In this document: one piece after another, positions 16,090 through 25,591 of the stretch | Position numbering within the stretch: the stretch's first letter is position 1 | Layout of the letters: each line of letters starts with the position of its first letter | Source: Planctomycetota bacterium | GTDB taxonomy: Bacteria; Planctomycetota; JAJSAM01; JAJVHW01 | Length of the DNA: 64,000 nt | Direction of reading: 5' to 3' | Assembly (NCBI GenBank): GCA_024280885.1 | Contig: JAJRPF010000048.1 | Coordinates: 124,001-188,000 of the forward strand | Position numbers and translations under genes: made by a program | The notes under the pieces: model-generated | What the model saw: the letters and a program-made list of their open reading frames with translations, nothing else | The model's database searches: none | Told to the model about the DNA's origin: nothing

Positions 16090-19002
16090 CTACTCGAGGT
16101 TCTTCTGCGTCAGCGTACCCGTGACTTCGAGGGCGTCATCGACCCTGTCCGTGTCGGTGCCCGGTCCACCGTCGGCCAGTACGTCCTCGCCAGCGAAACT
16201 GTTCATCACGATTTCGTCGTCGCCTGGGCCGGTCTTCACGGTGACATTGTTAAGGTCCCCACCCTCGAAGAGGACGAAGTCCGGGGCCTTCCCGGTCTTC
16301 ACGGTGATGCTCCCGTTCCCCTCCTCGAAGCCGCAATCGCGGAACGTCACGCGAGCTGACAACGAGGAGTTCGCCCGGATCTTGATGTCGCCCTCATCGA
16401 ACTCCTGGCGGGTGAAACTGATCGTGTCGAGGCCGCCCTTCGCCTTGATCGACGCACCGAGGAACATCCCGCCATCGGACGCGACGAACTCAAGACTGCC
16501 CTTTCCGCGGAGCTTCAACTCCTCCAAGAAGCAGTTCCTGAACTTGATCTTGTTGAAGTCGCCCACCTCTGCGGTTCCTGTCGTCTTGATATTCGTCAGG
16601 CCGTCGATGGACGAGTCTCCGAAGAGCGCGCTACAACCCCGCTTCCCGGTTTGGAGGATCAGGCCACCGTCGTCGATCTCGATGTCGTCGGCGAGGATCT
16701 GAATCGCTTCACAGCGCTTCGCCCGGATCACGAGCGCGCCCTTCTCGTGGCGGTTCTCCTGAAGCGTGATCTGGTCGAGGATGTCGCGTCCGGGATCGAT
16801 CGTCAGTGTGTCTGTGAAGCTCGATCTCCGTACCGTCAGCAGGTCGAATTCGTTCCCGCCGCGGAGCGTCGTCGTGTGCATGTCGCAGGCGATGAGTTGG
16901 ACCGTGCTGTCGAAGCTGCCGCCGCTTTGGATCAATGTCCGTCCGTCGGCTCCTGTGCCGGCGAGTTCGATCAGCGACTTCCCATCGCCGCCCCGGATCG
17001 AGAGGTTGCGCGTGAAGAAGCAATCGTCGATGTCCACGCGCTCGAAGACTCCGTTGCCGGTCGTGATCCGCGTCGAGCCAGCGATCTCGACCTCGTTCAT
17101 GATCAGCGTGTCCGAGCCAGCTCCCATGTCGATCGAAAGGTTGCGCCCGACGTCCTGCCCGCTGGCCCTGTCTCCCGCAGGGTCGCTCGACGTGAACACC
17201 ACGCGATCGTCGCCCGGCCCCATGCGGATCTTCACGCCCTTCGGTGCATCGAACTCGAATTCGCGCTCCTCGTCGTTGATCGACGTCCCCTCCCCGGGCC
17301 GGACGAAGAACACGCCGCCGCCGTCGCCCTCGATCGTGATTGAGCACCCTTCCTTGCCGCCGCGGATGTCGAGACTTCCGCCGCGCACGCTCACCTTGAC
17401 GTCGCAGAGCTCCGGAGGTGGCTCGAGCCGCACTCCGTAGATCCCGTTGGCAACGTCGCCGGTGCCGCCCCCCTTCAGGATCACGATCAATTCACCGTTG
17501 TCGCGGAAGCGTGTCGCGTGGCCGTCGATGCCGGGCCCGGTGAGTGGAGGCAGTCGCGGATTCGTGCTGGCGATGGCGACGACTCGTGCCTCTCCACCGT
17601 CGGCCGTCGCGACCATGTCGCGTGCCTCCAACGCGACGCGCATCAGCCCCGGCTCATCCTTGTCCTCGATCAGAACGGCCTCGCCGGTGCTGATATGAGG
17701 GGTGAGGACGACCTCTGCAGCGATGCGGCCCGACGAGTTCACGTGTACGGACTGGAGCGTCTTGACGGTTGTCATCTGCACGCCGTTCTGGAACTCCATC
17801 CCCTCGAAGATGACGACCTGCAGTTTCGTGTCCGCCGCGGGGTCGTAGCGCCACGCGCTCTCGCGATCGACGATCACGACCTTGTTTCCGTCGCACGCGG
17901 CGACTCGGACCTCTCCGGTCGCCATCTGCGTGAACGTCGCGCCGCGGTGCGTGTCGCCTGTACGGATGACGGGCGCGCCGGGGGCGTTGGTGTCGTAGAC
18001 CGCCCAGCCCTCCAGCGCGCCTGTGAGGGGCACGCTGTACGCCGCATCCAACTTGCCTCCCTTGACGCCGCGCACGGACGCGCTGGGGGCGCCGAAGAAC
18101 GGACCGGGGATCGTCGTGCCCGGAACGCCGGGTGCGTCGTCGCCCTGACGTGCGAGCAGCGTGAGACTGCCGCCGGGGACCCGTGAGAGGATGGCCGTGC
18201 GGTTCGCTCCGAAACCAAAGTCGCCTGGTGCGCGGAACCCCGCTTGGACGATGAGCGCCCCATCGCTCGATACCGATGTCGGCAGAAAGTTTCCCGAGTA
18301 CATGTTTCCGCCTCCGCCCGGGAGGGACGTCGCGTCGCGAGCGAGTTCGACGACCTGTGAGGCCGCGTCCTTACCGACGAGCAGCGAGAAGAGCTTGTCG
18401 GCCTCGCCCTCCGTCGAGACTCGGAGCCCCGCGGCCGCGTAGACGAAATCGTCGTGGACGAATGGCTCCCCGAGGCCCGTCAACACGGCGCCACTGCCGA
18501 GTGCGGCCCTTCCATTGAGAGCCTCTCGCAAGGAGAGACTGGACGCGGATCCGAGCGCCGAGCGCACTGCCGGAACGCCTGGTGAGGACTCCCGCACAGA
18601 GAACGCCACGCGTCCCGAGCGCGGGAAGAACACGCGATCCACGGCGTCGATCACGCGCGCCGGATCGCTCGCCCCGGACGACGTGCGCATCGCAGTCCCT
18701 TCGCGTAGCACCAGTGAGATCGGTCCAGCTTCCGTCGTGCCGACATCTACAGCGAACCAGGTCTGTTGACCGGGGAAGGGCACCGTCGGGCCATTGGAGA
18801 TGAGCCCCTCGAAGAGTAGACGCCCGGCTTCGCTAACTCCCACGAGCGTCAGGTATCGAACAGTTTGTCCATCGGCGAGTTGGTCCGCCTCGTTCTCTCC
18901 GGGAGCCACGAGCAGCCGCGCGCTCCCCTCGCCGCCGGTGGCGGTCGAAGCGAGGTATCCGAACGCCGTGACCGCGAGCAGGGCAAGTTGAGCGGTGCGC
19001 AT
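16090..19002 (-). CDS. Giant secreted beta-rich protein with C-terminal parallel-helix region
   Basis: 970 residues with a signal peptide (about 1-23). Residues ~30-510 contain repeated units of the type FxxxS-x-G-x-V-A-F and a-L-G-L-R-V, resembling the choice-of-anchor tandem repeats found in planctomycetal exported proteins. From ~530 on, the chain switches to short strands separated by Gly/Asp turns (GAGSDTLIMNEVEIAGSTRI, GGDGKSLIELAG, GPGDDEIVMNSFAG), typical of right-handed beta-helices or calcium-binding nonapeptide-like stacks. The terminal GGPGTDTDRVDD resembles a Ca-binding turn. No catalytic motif. Likely surface or matrix protein. Confidence 0.65.
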   Translation of the reverse strand: MRTAQLALLAVTAFGYLASTATGGEGSARLLVAPGENEADQLADGQTVRYLTLVGVSEAGRLLFEGLISNGPTVPFPGQQTWFAVDVGTTEAGPISLVLREGTAMRTSSGASDPARVIDAVDRVFFPRSGRVAFSVRESSPGVPAVRSALGSASSLSLREALNGRAALGSGAVLTGLGEPFVHDDFVYAAAGLRVSTEGEADKLFSLLVGKDAASQVVELARDATSLPGGGGNMYSGNFLPTSVSSDGALIVQAGFRAPGDFGFGANRTAILSRVPGGSLTLLARQGDDAPGVPGTTIPGPFFGAPSASVRGVKGGKLDAAYSVPLTGALEGWAVYDTNAPGAPVIRTGDTHRGATFTQMATGEVRVAACDGNKVVIVDRESAWRYDPAADTKLQVVIFEGMEFQNGVQMTTVKTLQSVHVNSSGRIAAEVVLTPHISTGEAVLIEDKDEPGLMRVALEARDMVATADGGEARVVAIASTNPRLPPLTGPGIDGHATRFRDNGELIVILKGGGTGDVANGIYGVRLEPPPELCDVKVSVRGGSLDIRGGKEGCSITIEGDGGGVFFVRPGEGTSINDEEREFEFDAPKGVKIRMGPGDDRVVFTSSDPAGDRASGQDVGRNLSIDMGAGSDTLIMNEVEIAGSTRITTGNGVFERVDIDDCFFTRNLSIRGGDGKSLIELAGTGADGRTLIQSGGSFDSTVQLIACDMHTTTLRGGNEFDLLTVRRSSFTDTLTIDPGRDILDQITLQENRHEKGALVIRAKRCEAIQILADDIEIDDGGLILQTGKRGCSALFGDSSIDGLTNIKTTGTAEVGDFNKIKFRNCFLEELKLRGKGSLEFVASDGGMFLGASIKAKGGLDTISFTRQEFDEGDIKIRANSSLSARVTFRDCGFEEGNGSITVKTGKAPDFVLFEGGDLNNVTVKTGPGDDEIVMNSFAGEDVLADGGPGTDTDRVDDALEVTGTLTQKNLE

Positions 19003-19118
19003 GGGGTCTCCTCAGGGGGCAGTAGACTCTGAATTCGGACGCGCTGCCATCAGGGAAGATCGACATCCGCCGCGGGGTCAGACACCGAATCCGGGCCTGA
19101 CGACCCGCGGGCGGTCCG

Positions 19119-20516
19119 CTACACGCTGTGGATCTGGAACCCGTGGACCGCTTCCGCGGCTTCCATCACCGCTTCGGGCAACGTCGGGTGCGCGTGGATC
19201 GTCGCAGCGATGTCCTCGACGCGCGCGGCCATCTCGATAGCGAGCGTACCTTCGGCGATGAGCTCCGTCGCATCCGGACCGACGATGTGCACTCCGAGCA
19301 CGACGTCGGTCTTCTTGTCGACGACGACCTTCGCGAAGCCCTCGGCTTCGACTAGCGAGAGAGCGCGCCCGTTCGCGCTGAATGGGCTTCTGCCGACTGC
19401 GACGTCGTAGCCGGCTTCCTTCGCCTGCGCTTCCGTCATGCCGACGGACGCGATCTCCGGGTCGGTGAAGATGACGGCTGGCACGACGCGATAGTCGCAC
19501 GCACTCGGCAGTCCGCAGATGACCTCGGCGGCGACGCAGCCCTCGCGGCTGGCCTTATGCGCGAGCATCGGCTGCCCCGCGACGTCACCGATGGCGTACA
19601 CATGCGCGGTGGTCGTCTTGCGCTGCTCGTTCACGACGATGAAGCCGTGATCGTCCACCTGCACCCCGATCTCCGCGAGTCCGAGGGCCTCGGAGTTCGG
19701 GCGTCGGCCGACCGTGCTGAGGATCCAATCGGCCTCGATCGTCTCGTGGCCCTTCTTCGTCTTGATCGAGACGACGACGCCATCTTCGGTCTTCTCGAAG
19801 CTCTCGGCGAACGACGACAGATACGTCTTCACCTTCTTCTTCTTGAGCGAACGCGCGACCACCTTGACGAGCTCCGGGTCCTGCCCCGGCAGAAGAGAAG
19901 CGGTCGCCTCGACGACCACGATCTCGACACCGAGATTGCGCAGGAATGTCCCGATCTCAAGACCGATGTAGCCGCCGCCGATCACGAGCACCTTCTTCGG
20001 CATCGTGTCGAGGGCGAGAGCTTCGGTCGAGCCCTTGACGTACGTGCCATCGACGGGGAAGGGCTTCAGCTCGATGGGGCGCGAGCCGGTCGCGATGATC
20101 ACGTCGCCCGCCTCGATCTCCTCGGTGCCGCCGTCCGCCAGATCGACGTGGAGCTTGGTCGGGGAGAGGAAGCGCGCCTCGCCCGCCACATGCTCGATCT
20201 TGTGGTGCTTGAAAAGGAAGCCGACGCCGCCCGTCAGCCGCTCGACGATCTTCTGCTTCCACGCGACGAGCTTCTGCATGTCCACGGAGACGTCACCGAC
20301 CGTGATGCCCATCTCAGGGAACGTCTTCTGCGTCTTGAGCACCGACTTGCCGGCGTTGATCATTGCCTTCGACGGAATGCAGCCGACGTTGAGGCAGACA
20401 CCGCCGATGAACTCGCGCTCGACACAGATCACGCTCTTGCCGTGCTGCGCGGCGCGAATGGCTGCCACATACCCGCCGGGCCCGGCTCCGATGACGACGA
20501 CGTCGGCCTTCTTCAT
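19119..20516 (-). CDS. lpdA: Dihydrolipoyl dehydrogenase (E3)
   Basis: 465 residues. FAD site VVVIGAGPGGYVAAIRAAQ at the N-terminus. Redox-active disulfide in GGVCLNVGCIPSK, with the C-x4-C spacing of dihydrolipoyl dehydrogenase. NAD site VLVIGGGYIGLEIGTFL. Second FAD motif VYAIGDVAGQPMLAH. The C-terminal His-Glu pair is in HAHPTLPEAVMEA. It reoxidises dihydrolipoyl groups of E2 (or glycine cleavage H protein) and reduces NAD. The start at 20516 has GGAG upstream and begins directly at the FAD strand; a longer in-frame ATG at 20585 was rejected. The E1/E2 genes it should serve lie ~4 kb away (24295-29225) on the same strand but not in the same operon. Confidence 0.95.
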   Translation of the reverse strand: MKKADVVVIGAGPGGYVAAIRAAQHGKSVICVEREFIGGVCLNVGCIPSKAMINAGKSVLKTQKTFPEMGITVGDVSVDMQKLVAWKQKIVERLTGGVGFLFKHHKIEHVAGEARFLSPTKLHVDLADGGTEEIEAGDVIIATGSRPIELKPFPVDGTYVKGSTEALALDTMPKKVLVIGGGYIGLEIGTFLRNLGVEIVVVEATASLLPGQDPELVKVVARSLKKKKVKTYLSSFAESFEKTEDGVVVSIKTKKGHETIEADWILSTVGRRPNSEALGLAEIGVQVDDHGFIVVNEQRKTTTAHVYAIGDVAGQPMLAHKASREGCVAAEVICGLPSACDYRVVPAVIFTDPEIASVGMTEAQAKEAGYDVAVGRSPFSANGRALSLVEAEGFAKVVVDKKTDVVLGVHIVGPDATELIAEGTLAIEMAARVEDIAATIHAHPTLPEAVMEAAEAVHGFQIHSV

Positions 20517-20972
20517 GGTCTCTGCTCCGTTCAGGGAATCGTGGACGCGCGCACATCCGGACGCAGATCCGGAACGACCGAGCATGCTACGTCGGGCGAC
20601 CTGATCCCTGAACGGAACGCGGGGAGCGGCCGCGAGTCAACACCCGCGCGCCGGCGCGATGTCGGGGAGTCCTATAGCCTGGTGGCCGGTCTCGACGACC
20701 TTCCGTGCCTTGGGCTCGGCGGGAAGCGCCCGGAGCGTGGCGAGAAGGGCGAGTGAGAGCGTCAACGGCCGCCGACGCGGTTCGCGATGATCCGGCATGT
20801 GGGCCTCCGTGGTGGGGAGCCCTTGCCGGTCCCCAACCCATCGATGGGACGGCGCCGCGAGCGGCCGACACCCTCGCAACACGCGTCCTCCAGCAGACGT
20901 GGGCCACTCGTAACGCCCGTGCCCGCGCCGCGCCTCGTCCGCGTGGGGCACGCTGCGTGCGAAGTGATCCGC
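20517..20972. other. Intergenic region, nothing recognised
   Basis: 456 bases between the divergent lpdA and the carboxypeptidase-regulatory-like gene. I see no gene, repeat or RNA here; it should hold the promoters of both. Confidence 0.4.
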
Positions 20973-21153
20973 ATGAGCCGGGTGCGCATCGGATTGCTGA
21001 CCGTCGCGGCCGCCGCTCTCGGCGGCGCGTCGGGTGCGCTCTCCGTGGCACATGCCGAACTGCCCGTGGCCGCGTCGGACGGGCGTTACGCCCTCGCCCC
21101 TCGCGCGGTGTGCGGTGTGCGGCGTGCGCTCGGTCACTCGCGAGCGTGTGCGC

Positions 21154-22422
21154 ATGCCAGCTCTTGCGGTTGTGGAGGACACGGCACTCGCCGTGGTATC
21201 GCCGTCGAGCGAAGAGCAACCGCACGACGCTCTGACCAGTTGGCCGGGTCCACCGATCGAGGTGCGCGTCGTACACGGCGTGACAGGCGACACGGTGAGC
21301 CTCGCTGGCGTCGCGATCGCGGAGCGGCGCATCCCTCAGGGGCAGCCGTCGATGGCAGGACCCGTGCCGATGACCCGCGACGGCTCGCACTTCCGGCTCG
21401 ACGTGAGCCCCACGTACCTCGACGACACCTCGGGCTTCACGTTCATCGTCGATCCACCGCGGGCCTTGCTCGTCGGCACCGACGAGGCCATCGAGCGCAC
21501 GTACGTTCGCGTCAGCCCGTTCGCGCGTCGACTGCGCGCGACGGTTCCCTTGCGTCGCGCGACCGAGGTCGATCTCGACGCGCGCTGGGAGGACGGACGT
21601 CGAATCCGCGGCGGCCGCGGCGAGTTCTCGGTGTCCATCGGCGGGCGGACGTACGAAGTTCCGAGCCGCGCTCCTCGGCGTGTCGCGATCCCCTATCTGC
21701 TCGGTGAGAGCGTCTACACATATGCGAAGGTCGGCCGCACCTGGGCGGATGTGACGACTCCGCTCCTCTCGTACGCGCCACACCTCGACGTTGTTCTTCG
21801 CGTTCCACGCAAGCTCTCCGATTGCGATGACTTGTACGGTGGGTACCGCGCGCCCAGTGGCTCGGTCAGGGGGTGCGGCGGTCCCGCCCCAGACCTGCCG
21901 GCCGGAATGGCTGTTCTCGACCTGCGTGTGCTTCTGCGCGACGGGCGGCCCGCCGCGGGTGCCTGGGTCCGTGTGCGCGACGGATCCGACCGACGCGCCT
22001 ACGGACGCACCCGCGTCGATGCCGAGGGGCGCGCGTTCTTCGGCCGACTCGGCGCGGGTACGTACTCGATCGAGATCGAGGCCGTCGGCATGGTCCCGAT
22101 CACGGCCACCGCGGATCTCGAAGACGGTGAGCATCCGGTCCTGCACCTGATCGAGCCCATCGGTGACACGGCCGAGATCACCGTTCTGAACGCTCGCGGT
22201 ATGCGGCTACCGTTCGCGCGCGTCGAAGTGGACAGCGACTACGTCGGGCTGGCTCCCGGGGGCGTCCAACTGCTCGACCACTTCACCGGAACGGACGGCA
22301 TCTGTCGTGTCGAGCGCATGCCCGATCAGAAGACGGGCGTCGTCGCGCGATGGGCCGGCCGCTCCGGCACGGCGACCTGGATACCGGGCGAGCCCCTGAC
22401 GATCACGATCCCAGAGCGGTGA
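21154..22422 (+). CDS. Carboxypeptidase-regulatory-like secreted protein, signal peptide apparently out of frame
   Basis: 422 residues from the ATG at 21154. The body carries carboxypeptidase-regulatory-like beta-sandwich units, clearest at LRVLLRDGRPAAGAWVRVRD...GRAFFGRLGAGTYSIEIEA. This form starts without a signal peptide. In another frame just upstream, ATG 20973 begins a textbook signal peptide (MSRVRIGLLTVAAAALGG, ending SVAHA), which runs out of frame near 21110-21130 at the slippery string GTGTGCGGTGTGCGGCGTGCG. A one-base indel would join the two. Either the assembly has an error or the gene is damaged. The 3' end overlaps the convergent DUF5615 gene by 20 bases. Confidence 0.6.
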   Translation: MPALAVVEDTALAVVSPSSEEQPHDALTSWPGPPIEVRVVHGVTGDTVSLAGVAIAERRIPQGQPSMAGPVPMTRDGSHFRLDVSPTYLDDTSGFTFIVDPPRALLVGTDEAIERTYVRVSPFARRLRATVPLRRATEVDLDARWEDGRRIRGGRGEFSVSIGGRTYEVPSRAPRRVAIPYLLGESVYTYAKVGRTWADVTTPLLSYAPHLDVVLRVPRKLSDCDDLYGGYRAPSGSVRGCGGPAPDLPAGMAVLDLRVLLRDGRPAAGAWVRVRDGSDRRAYGRTRVDAEGRAFFGRLGAGTYSIEIEAVGMVPITATADLEDGEHPVLHLIEPIGDTAEITVLNARGMRLPFARVEVDSDYVGLAPGGVQLLDHFTGTDGICRVERMPDQKTGVVARWAGRSGTATWIPGEPLTITIPER

Positions 22423-22837
22423 CCATGTCGTGCCCGCGCGCCCACTCGGGTGGCGCGCACTCCGACACGTGCGTCGTGCGGTCGAAGGGGATGTGGACGA
22501 CTTGGTTCACGTACTCTTCCGCGCTGCTTGCTTCGGCGACGGCGAGGAGGTCGTCGATCAGTACGTGCGGGGCGCGGGCCTCCGCCACGATGATGAGTCC
22601 CGACATCGTCTCCCCGGTTGCGGTTCGGTCGTGCGCCGCCGCGGTCATCGTACGGATGTCATGGGAGAGCACAATACGACCGAGACTTGCGGCCCACGCG
22701 AGCACTCCCGGATCGTCGAGGCCACTGCGACCGGCATCGACTACGCGGATCGCGTCGAACTCTTGATCCCGGCTGCGCAGCGCGCGCAGGAGAGGACCGT
22801 TGAAGTTCTCGTCGGTGACGAAGCGCGGCCTGGTCAT
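22403..22837 (-). CDS. DUF5615 (Mut7-C-like PIN) toxin-type protein
   Basis: 144 residues. The N-terminal TDENFNGPLLRALR and the later GRIVLSHDIRTM carry the acidic residues of the DUF5615/PIN-like fold, where a cluster of Asp/Glu would bind a metal for RNA cleavage. It is translated right after the DUF433 gene (ATG overlaps its TGA). DUF433-DUF5615 is a well-known two-gene module thought to be a toxin-antitoxin system; the toxic activity is inference from the PIN fold. The usual core is intact, so this copy may be functional, unlike the remnant at 37450. Confidence 0.85.
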   Translation of the reverse strand: MTRPRFVTDENFNGPLLRALRSRDQEFDAIRVVDAGRSGLDDPGVLAWAASLGRIVLSHDIRTMTAAAHDRTATGETMSGLIIVAEARAPHVLIDDLLAVAEASSAEEYVNQVVHIPFDRTTHVSECAPPEWARGHDMVTALGS

Positions 22838-23181
22838 TTGCTGCGCTGCGCGAGCATCAGGTCCCGGCGCGCGATCAGCCGGGCACGCAATTCTGCGTTG
22901 CCCGGCCCCGCTTCGGCTTGCGCCCTGAGTTCGTCGCCGATTCGCCGGGCCTCGATGAGGTATGCATCGGCCTGCTCGCGGTGGCGGAAGTACCAGGCCA
23001 GTACTGCGTGGACGTCGGCGACCGCGAGCGTCGGAAATCGTTCGACGATCCCCTGGACAGTGGCGCCGTCCTGGTACTTCCAGAGCACCATCTCCAGCGC
23101 GATGCGTGTCGGGCCAACGCGGACGGCACCGTCGGTGTCGATGCGGATGGGGAGTGCGAGCGGTTCGAGGTCGAGCGTCAT
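22834..23181 (-). CDS. DUF433 antitoxin-type protein
   Basis: 115 residues. After a strand segment (LPIRIDTDGAVRVGPTRI) comes the DUF433 helix-turn-helix: DGATVQGIVERFPTLAVADVHAVLAWYF, where families show the phrase 'G-x-x-x-x-x-I-x-x-x-(Y/F)-P-x-L-x-x-x-D-V'. DUF433 proteins bind DNA and are the likely antitoxin of the adjacent DUF5615 protein, with which it overlaps by four bases (ATGA). The ~50-residue helical C-terminal extension is longer than in the 72-residue copy at 37226. Probably autoregulated, but I see no clear operator upstream. Confidence 0.85.
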   Translation of the reverse strand: MTLDLEPLALPIRIDTDGAVRVGPTRIALEMVLWKYQDGATVQGIVERFPTLAVADVHAVLAWYFRHREQADAYLIEARRIGDELRAQAEAGPGNAELRARLIARRDLMLAQRSK

Positions 23182-23313
23182 GCAGAGAGCATAGCATCCC
23201 GAACAGTGGCGCGATTCGGCGCGCAGGTTCCGTTCCTGTCGGAGCCCCACGCGGAGCCCACGCCGCTTCGGAGAGATCATGGCGGCGAGTCGTCCCGTAT
23301 GCTGTCGTGTGCC

Positions 23314-24264
23314 ATGCTGAGAACTCTGCTTGCCGTTGCGATCCTGGGTACGACTCTCTTCCCGGGTGCGGTCGCGAACGCCGCCGAGGACGCGAGCGGC
23401 GACACGATGAGCGTACGCCGGATGCGGGCCAAGCCGAGGCGTGCCACGCGAATGGAGACGGTCTACCGGCTCCGTCTGAATCTCCGGATCCAGCCGACCG
23501 CAGAGCTTCTCGCGTTCGATCCCAAGCGCGACGAGATCGGTGTCCAACTCGGACTCAGGCTCTTGGCGGACTCGGCGACCGGTGGTCGTCGCGCGGCCCT
23601 GCGGCGTCGCGCCAAACTCGTCACGTACTGGAAGCGAAGTGCGCGCGGTCGCGTGAGTGTCAGGTTGAACCTTCGTAGCGGACGCTGCCGCGTTGTCGCC
23701 CGAAACGTCGCGTCTGTCACGGGGTGGTACGGCGACGATGGCACCGTCGCAACGCTCACCGTCGGCGACGTCCGGTATCACGCGAACTTTCGACCAGAGT
23801 ACGACTTCGGCGATGGGAAGCGAGCCGGGTGGTACCTCTTCGACGGCGCGCCGGGCGACGCTGTGCCACCCCCGCCAGAGCCGGGGGAACAACTCTCGTT
23901 TCGGCGCATAGTCAGCGAGTTCAGCAGCGGGCGCAGTGGGGGGGCGGAGGAGTTTCGCGAGGCCAGATCGTTCGCCGATCGATGGCAGCGGCACGGGCAC
24001 CCTGGGGAACAGCTTCCGTTCGTGGACTTTGAGACCGAAACAGCGTTCTACGTCAACCTCGGCGGTCGCGCAGATTACGGCTACCTGGTGGAGGTGACCG
24101 CAGTGATCGCGCGGCCCACCGGGTTGGAAATCCAGTTCACCGAACTCGTGCCGTGCGGTGGTTCTGGCCAAGGATCGAGCACCGCCTTCGCACTGATCGC
24201 GGTAGAGCGAACCGACACGAGCGTGGTCATCGTGTCCCGAACTGCCCAGCGCTGCAGGGACTGA
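23314..24264 (+). CDS. Exported protein with PrcB-like C-terminal domain
   Basis: 316 residues starting at ATG 23314, the first that begins a signal peptide (LLAVAILGTTLFPGAVANA). An Arg-rich N-terminal beta domain (about 30-180) includes YRLRLNLRIQPTAELLAFDPKRDEIGVQL, comparable to AAFDPQLVGLQIKIG in the 14013 protein. After a Pro-rich hinge comes a PrcB-like domain: LSFRRIVSEFSSGRSGG, SFADRWQRHGH, PFVDFETETAFYVNLGGRADYGYLVEV. The Trp in 'ADRWQRH', the 'VDF' and the final hydrophobic VxIVSR strand fit PrcB. Stands alone; converges with the E1-alpha gene 30 bases away. Confidence 0.6.
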   Translation: MLRTLLAVAILGTTLFPGAVANAAEDASGDTMSVRRMRAKPRRATRMETVYRLRLNLRIQPTAELLAFDPKRDEIGVQLGLRLLADSATGGRRAALRRRAKLVTYWKRSARGRVSVRLNLRSGRCRVVARNVASVTGWYGDDGTVATLTVGDVRYHANFRPEYDFGDGKRAGWYLFDGAPGDAVPPPPEPGEQLSFRRIVSEFSSGRSGGAEEFREARSFADRWQRHGHPGEQLPFVDFETETAFYVNLGGRADYGYLVEVTAVIARPTGLEIQFTELVPCGGSGQGSSTAFALIAVERTDTSVVIVSRTAQRCRD

Positions 24265-24294
24265 ACTCCCCGCTCGCGTGGCGCGGGGCTCTCG

Positions 24295-25590
24295 TCAGAG
24301 GGGGAACTCGCCCTCGGCTGTCTGGCCCTCTTCGAAGAAGGGGCGGACGTCTTCGAGCTGCTCGGTGAGGCAGTCGAGCGGCGTCGCGTAGACGTCGGCG
24401 ATCAGCGTCTCGAGCGCGGGCGGGGCGGCCTTCTCGGCTTCCTTGATCTCGGCGGAGATCAACTCGCTCTGCGCCTCGTTCGCCGCGGCTTCCTTGGCGT
24501 CGTCCCAGATCCCGCGCGTCTCGAGGTAGAGCCGCATGCGGTCGATCGGGTCCTTCTTCTCCCACGGTTCGACTTCGGCCGGATCGCGGTAGACCGTGGG
24601 GTCGTCGCTGCTGCTGTGGCCCTGGCGGCGGTAGGTGACGAGTTCAAGGAACGTCGGGCCGTCGCCGCTCCGTGCGCGTTCGACAGCCTGGCGTGTGGCG
24701 GCGACGACGGCGAGGATGTCGTTGCCGTCGACGCGCACGCCGGGGATGCCGTAGCCGCGCGCTTTGACAGCGATCGTCGGTGACGCTGTCTGGTCCTTGA
24801 CGGGGACCGAGATCGCCCAATGGTTGTTCTGGCAGATGAGAACGACCGGGCACTTCCAGACGCCGGCGAACGTCATCGCAACGTGGAAATCGTGTTCGCT
24901 TGTCGCGCCGTCGCCCATGTACGCCAGGACGATGCTGCCGTCGTCGCGGATCTGCGCGGCGCGCGCGGCGCCGACGGCCTGCGGGACCTGCGTCGCGATG
25001 GGGCTACTCAGCGAGACGTGGTTCGCCGCGCGAAAGCTGAAGTGCATGGGCTGCTGATGGCCCTTTTGCTCGTCGTGGCTATTGCCCATGAGCTGGGCGA
25101 TATAGCGACTGACGGGCATGCCGCGCATCAGTGCGGCGCCGCCCTCGCGCAACGCGGGAAAGAGCCAGTCGTCTGCGCCGATACACGCGCTACTGCCGAC
25201 TGTCGCCGCTTCCTGGCCGGTGGACGTGCCGTAGAACGCGATGCGGCCTTGGCGCTGTAGTCGCAGGCAACGCGTGTCGAGATTGCGGATGAGGAGCATC
25301 TGCTCGTAGAGCGCGATCGCCTCGGCGTCGCTGAGCCCCGGATCGCGCGTCGGGTCTGCCGTGCCGTCTTCGCGCAGGACGGTGTAGAGGCCGAGGTCCG
25401 CGGCCATTCCGGGTCCGGCAGGCGCTGACGTCTCGACTGCATCTGCTTCCGGCATCGCTTCCGGCACCATCTCCGGCACCGACTCCGGCTCCGTGACCGG
25501 ATCCACGACATCTGGCACCAGTGCGTCCTTCGCCGGTGGCTCGGCGTCGGCATCCGGAAACAGGAACGGTGCGCTGCCCTCGCTCGCCAT
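24295..25590 (-). CDS. pdhA: Pyruvate dehydrogenase E1 component, alpha subunit
   Basis: 431 residues. The thiamine-diphosphate motif GDGAT (226-230) ends in NN (255-256). The substrate-side block RQGRIAFYGTSTGQEAATVG and the loop GHSSSDDPTVYR are diagnostic of the alpha chain of heterotetrameric E1 enzymes. The first ~60 residues are a Pro/Glu-rich extension not typical of the family, perhaps a tether to the E2 core. It is the last gene of the operon, one base after the E2 stop. With E1-beta it decarboxylates a 2-oxoacid and acetylates the lipoyl group of E2. Pyruvate is the likely substrate, but the operon holds a second E1-alpha, so specificity is open. Confidence 0.9.
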   Translation of the reverse strand: MASEGSAPFLFPDADAEPPAKDALVPDVVDPVTEPESVPEMVPEAMPEADAVETSAPAGPGMAADLGLYTVLREDGTADPTRDPGLSDAEAIALYEQMLLIRNLDTRCLRLQRQGRIAFYGTSTGQEAATVGSSACIGADDWLFPALREGGAALMRGMPVSRYIAQLMGNSHDEQKGHQQPMHFSFRAANHVSLSSPIATQVPQAVGAARAAQIRDDGSIVLAYMGDGATSEHDFHVAMTFAGVWKCPVVLICQNNHWAISVPVKDQTASPTIAVKARGYGIPGVRVDGNDILAVVAATRQAVERARSGDGPTFLELVTYRRQGHSSSDDPTVYRDPAEVEPWEKKDPIDRMRLYLETRGIWDDAKEAAANEAQSELISAEIKEAEKAAPPALETLIADVYATPLDCLTEQLEDVRPFFEEGQTAEGEFPL

Positions 25591-25591
25591 T

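Noticed and set aside
19557..20756. 399-codon plus-strand frame
   Set aside because: Antisense to lpdA, whose FAD, NAD and disulfide motifs are unequivocal.
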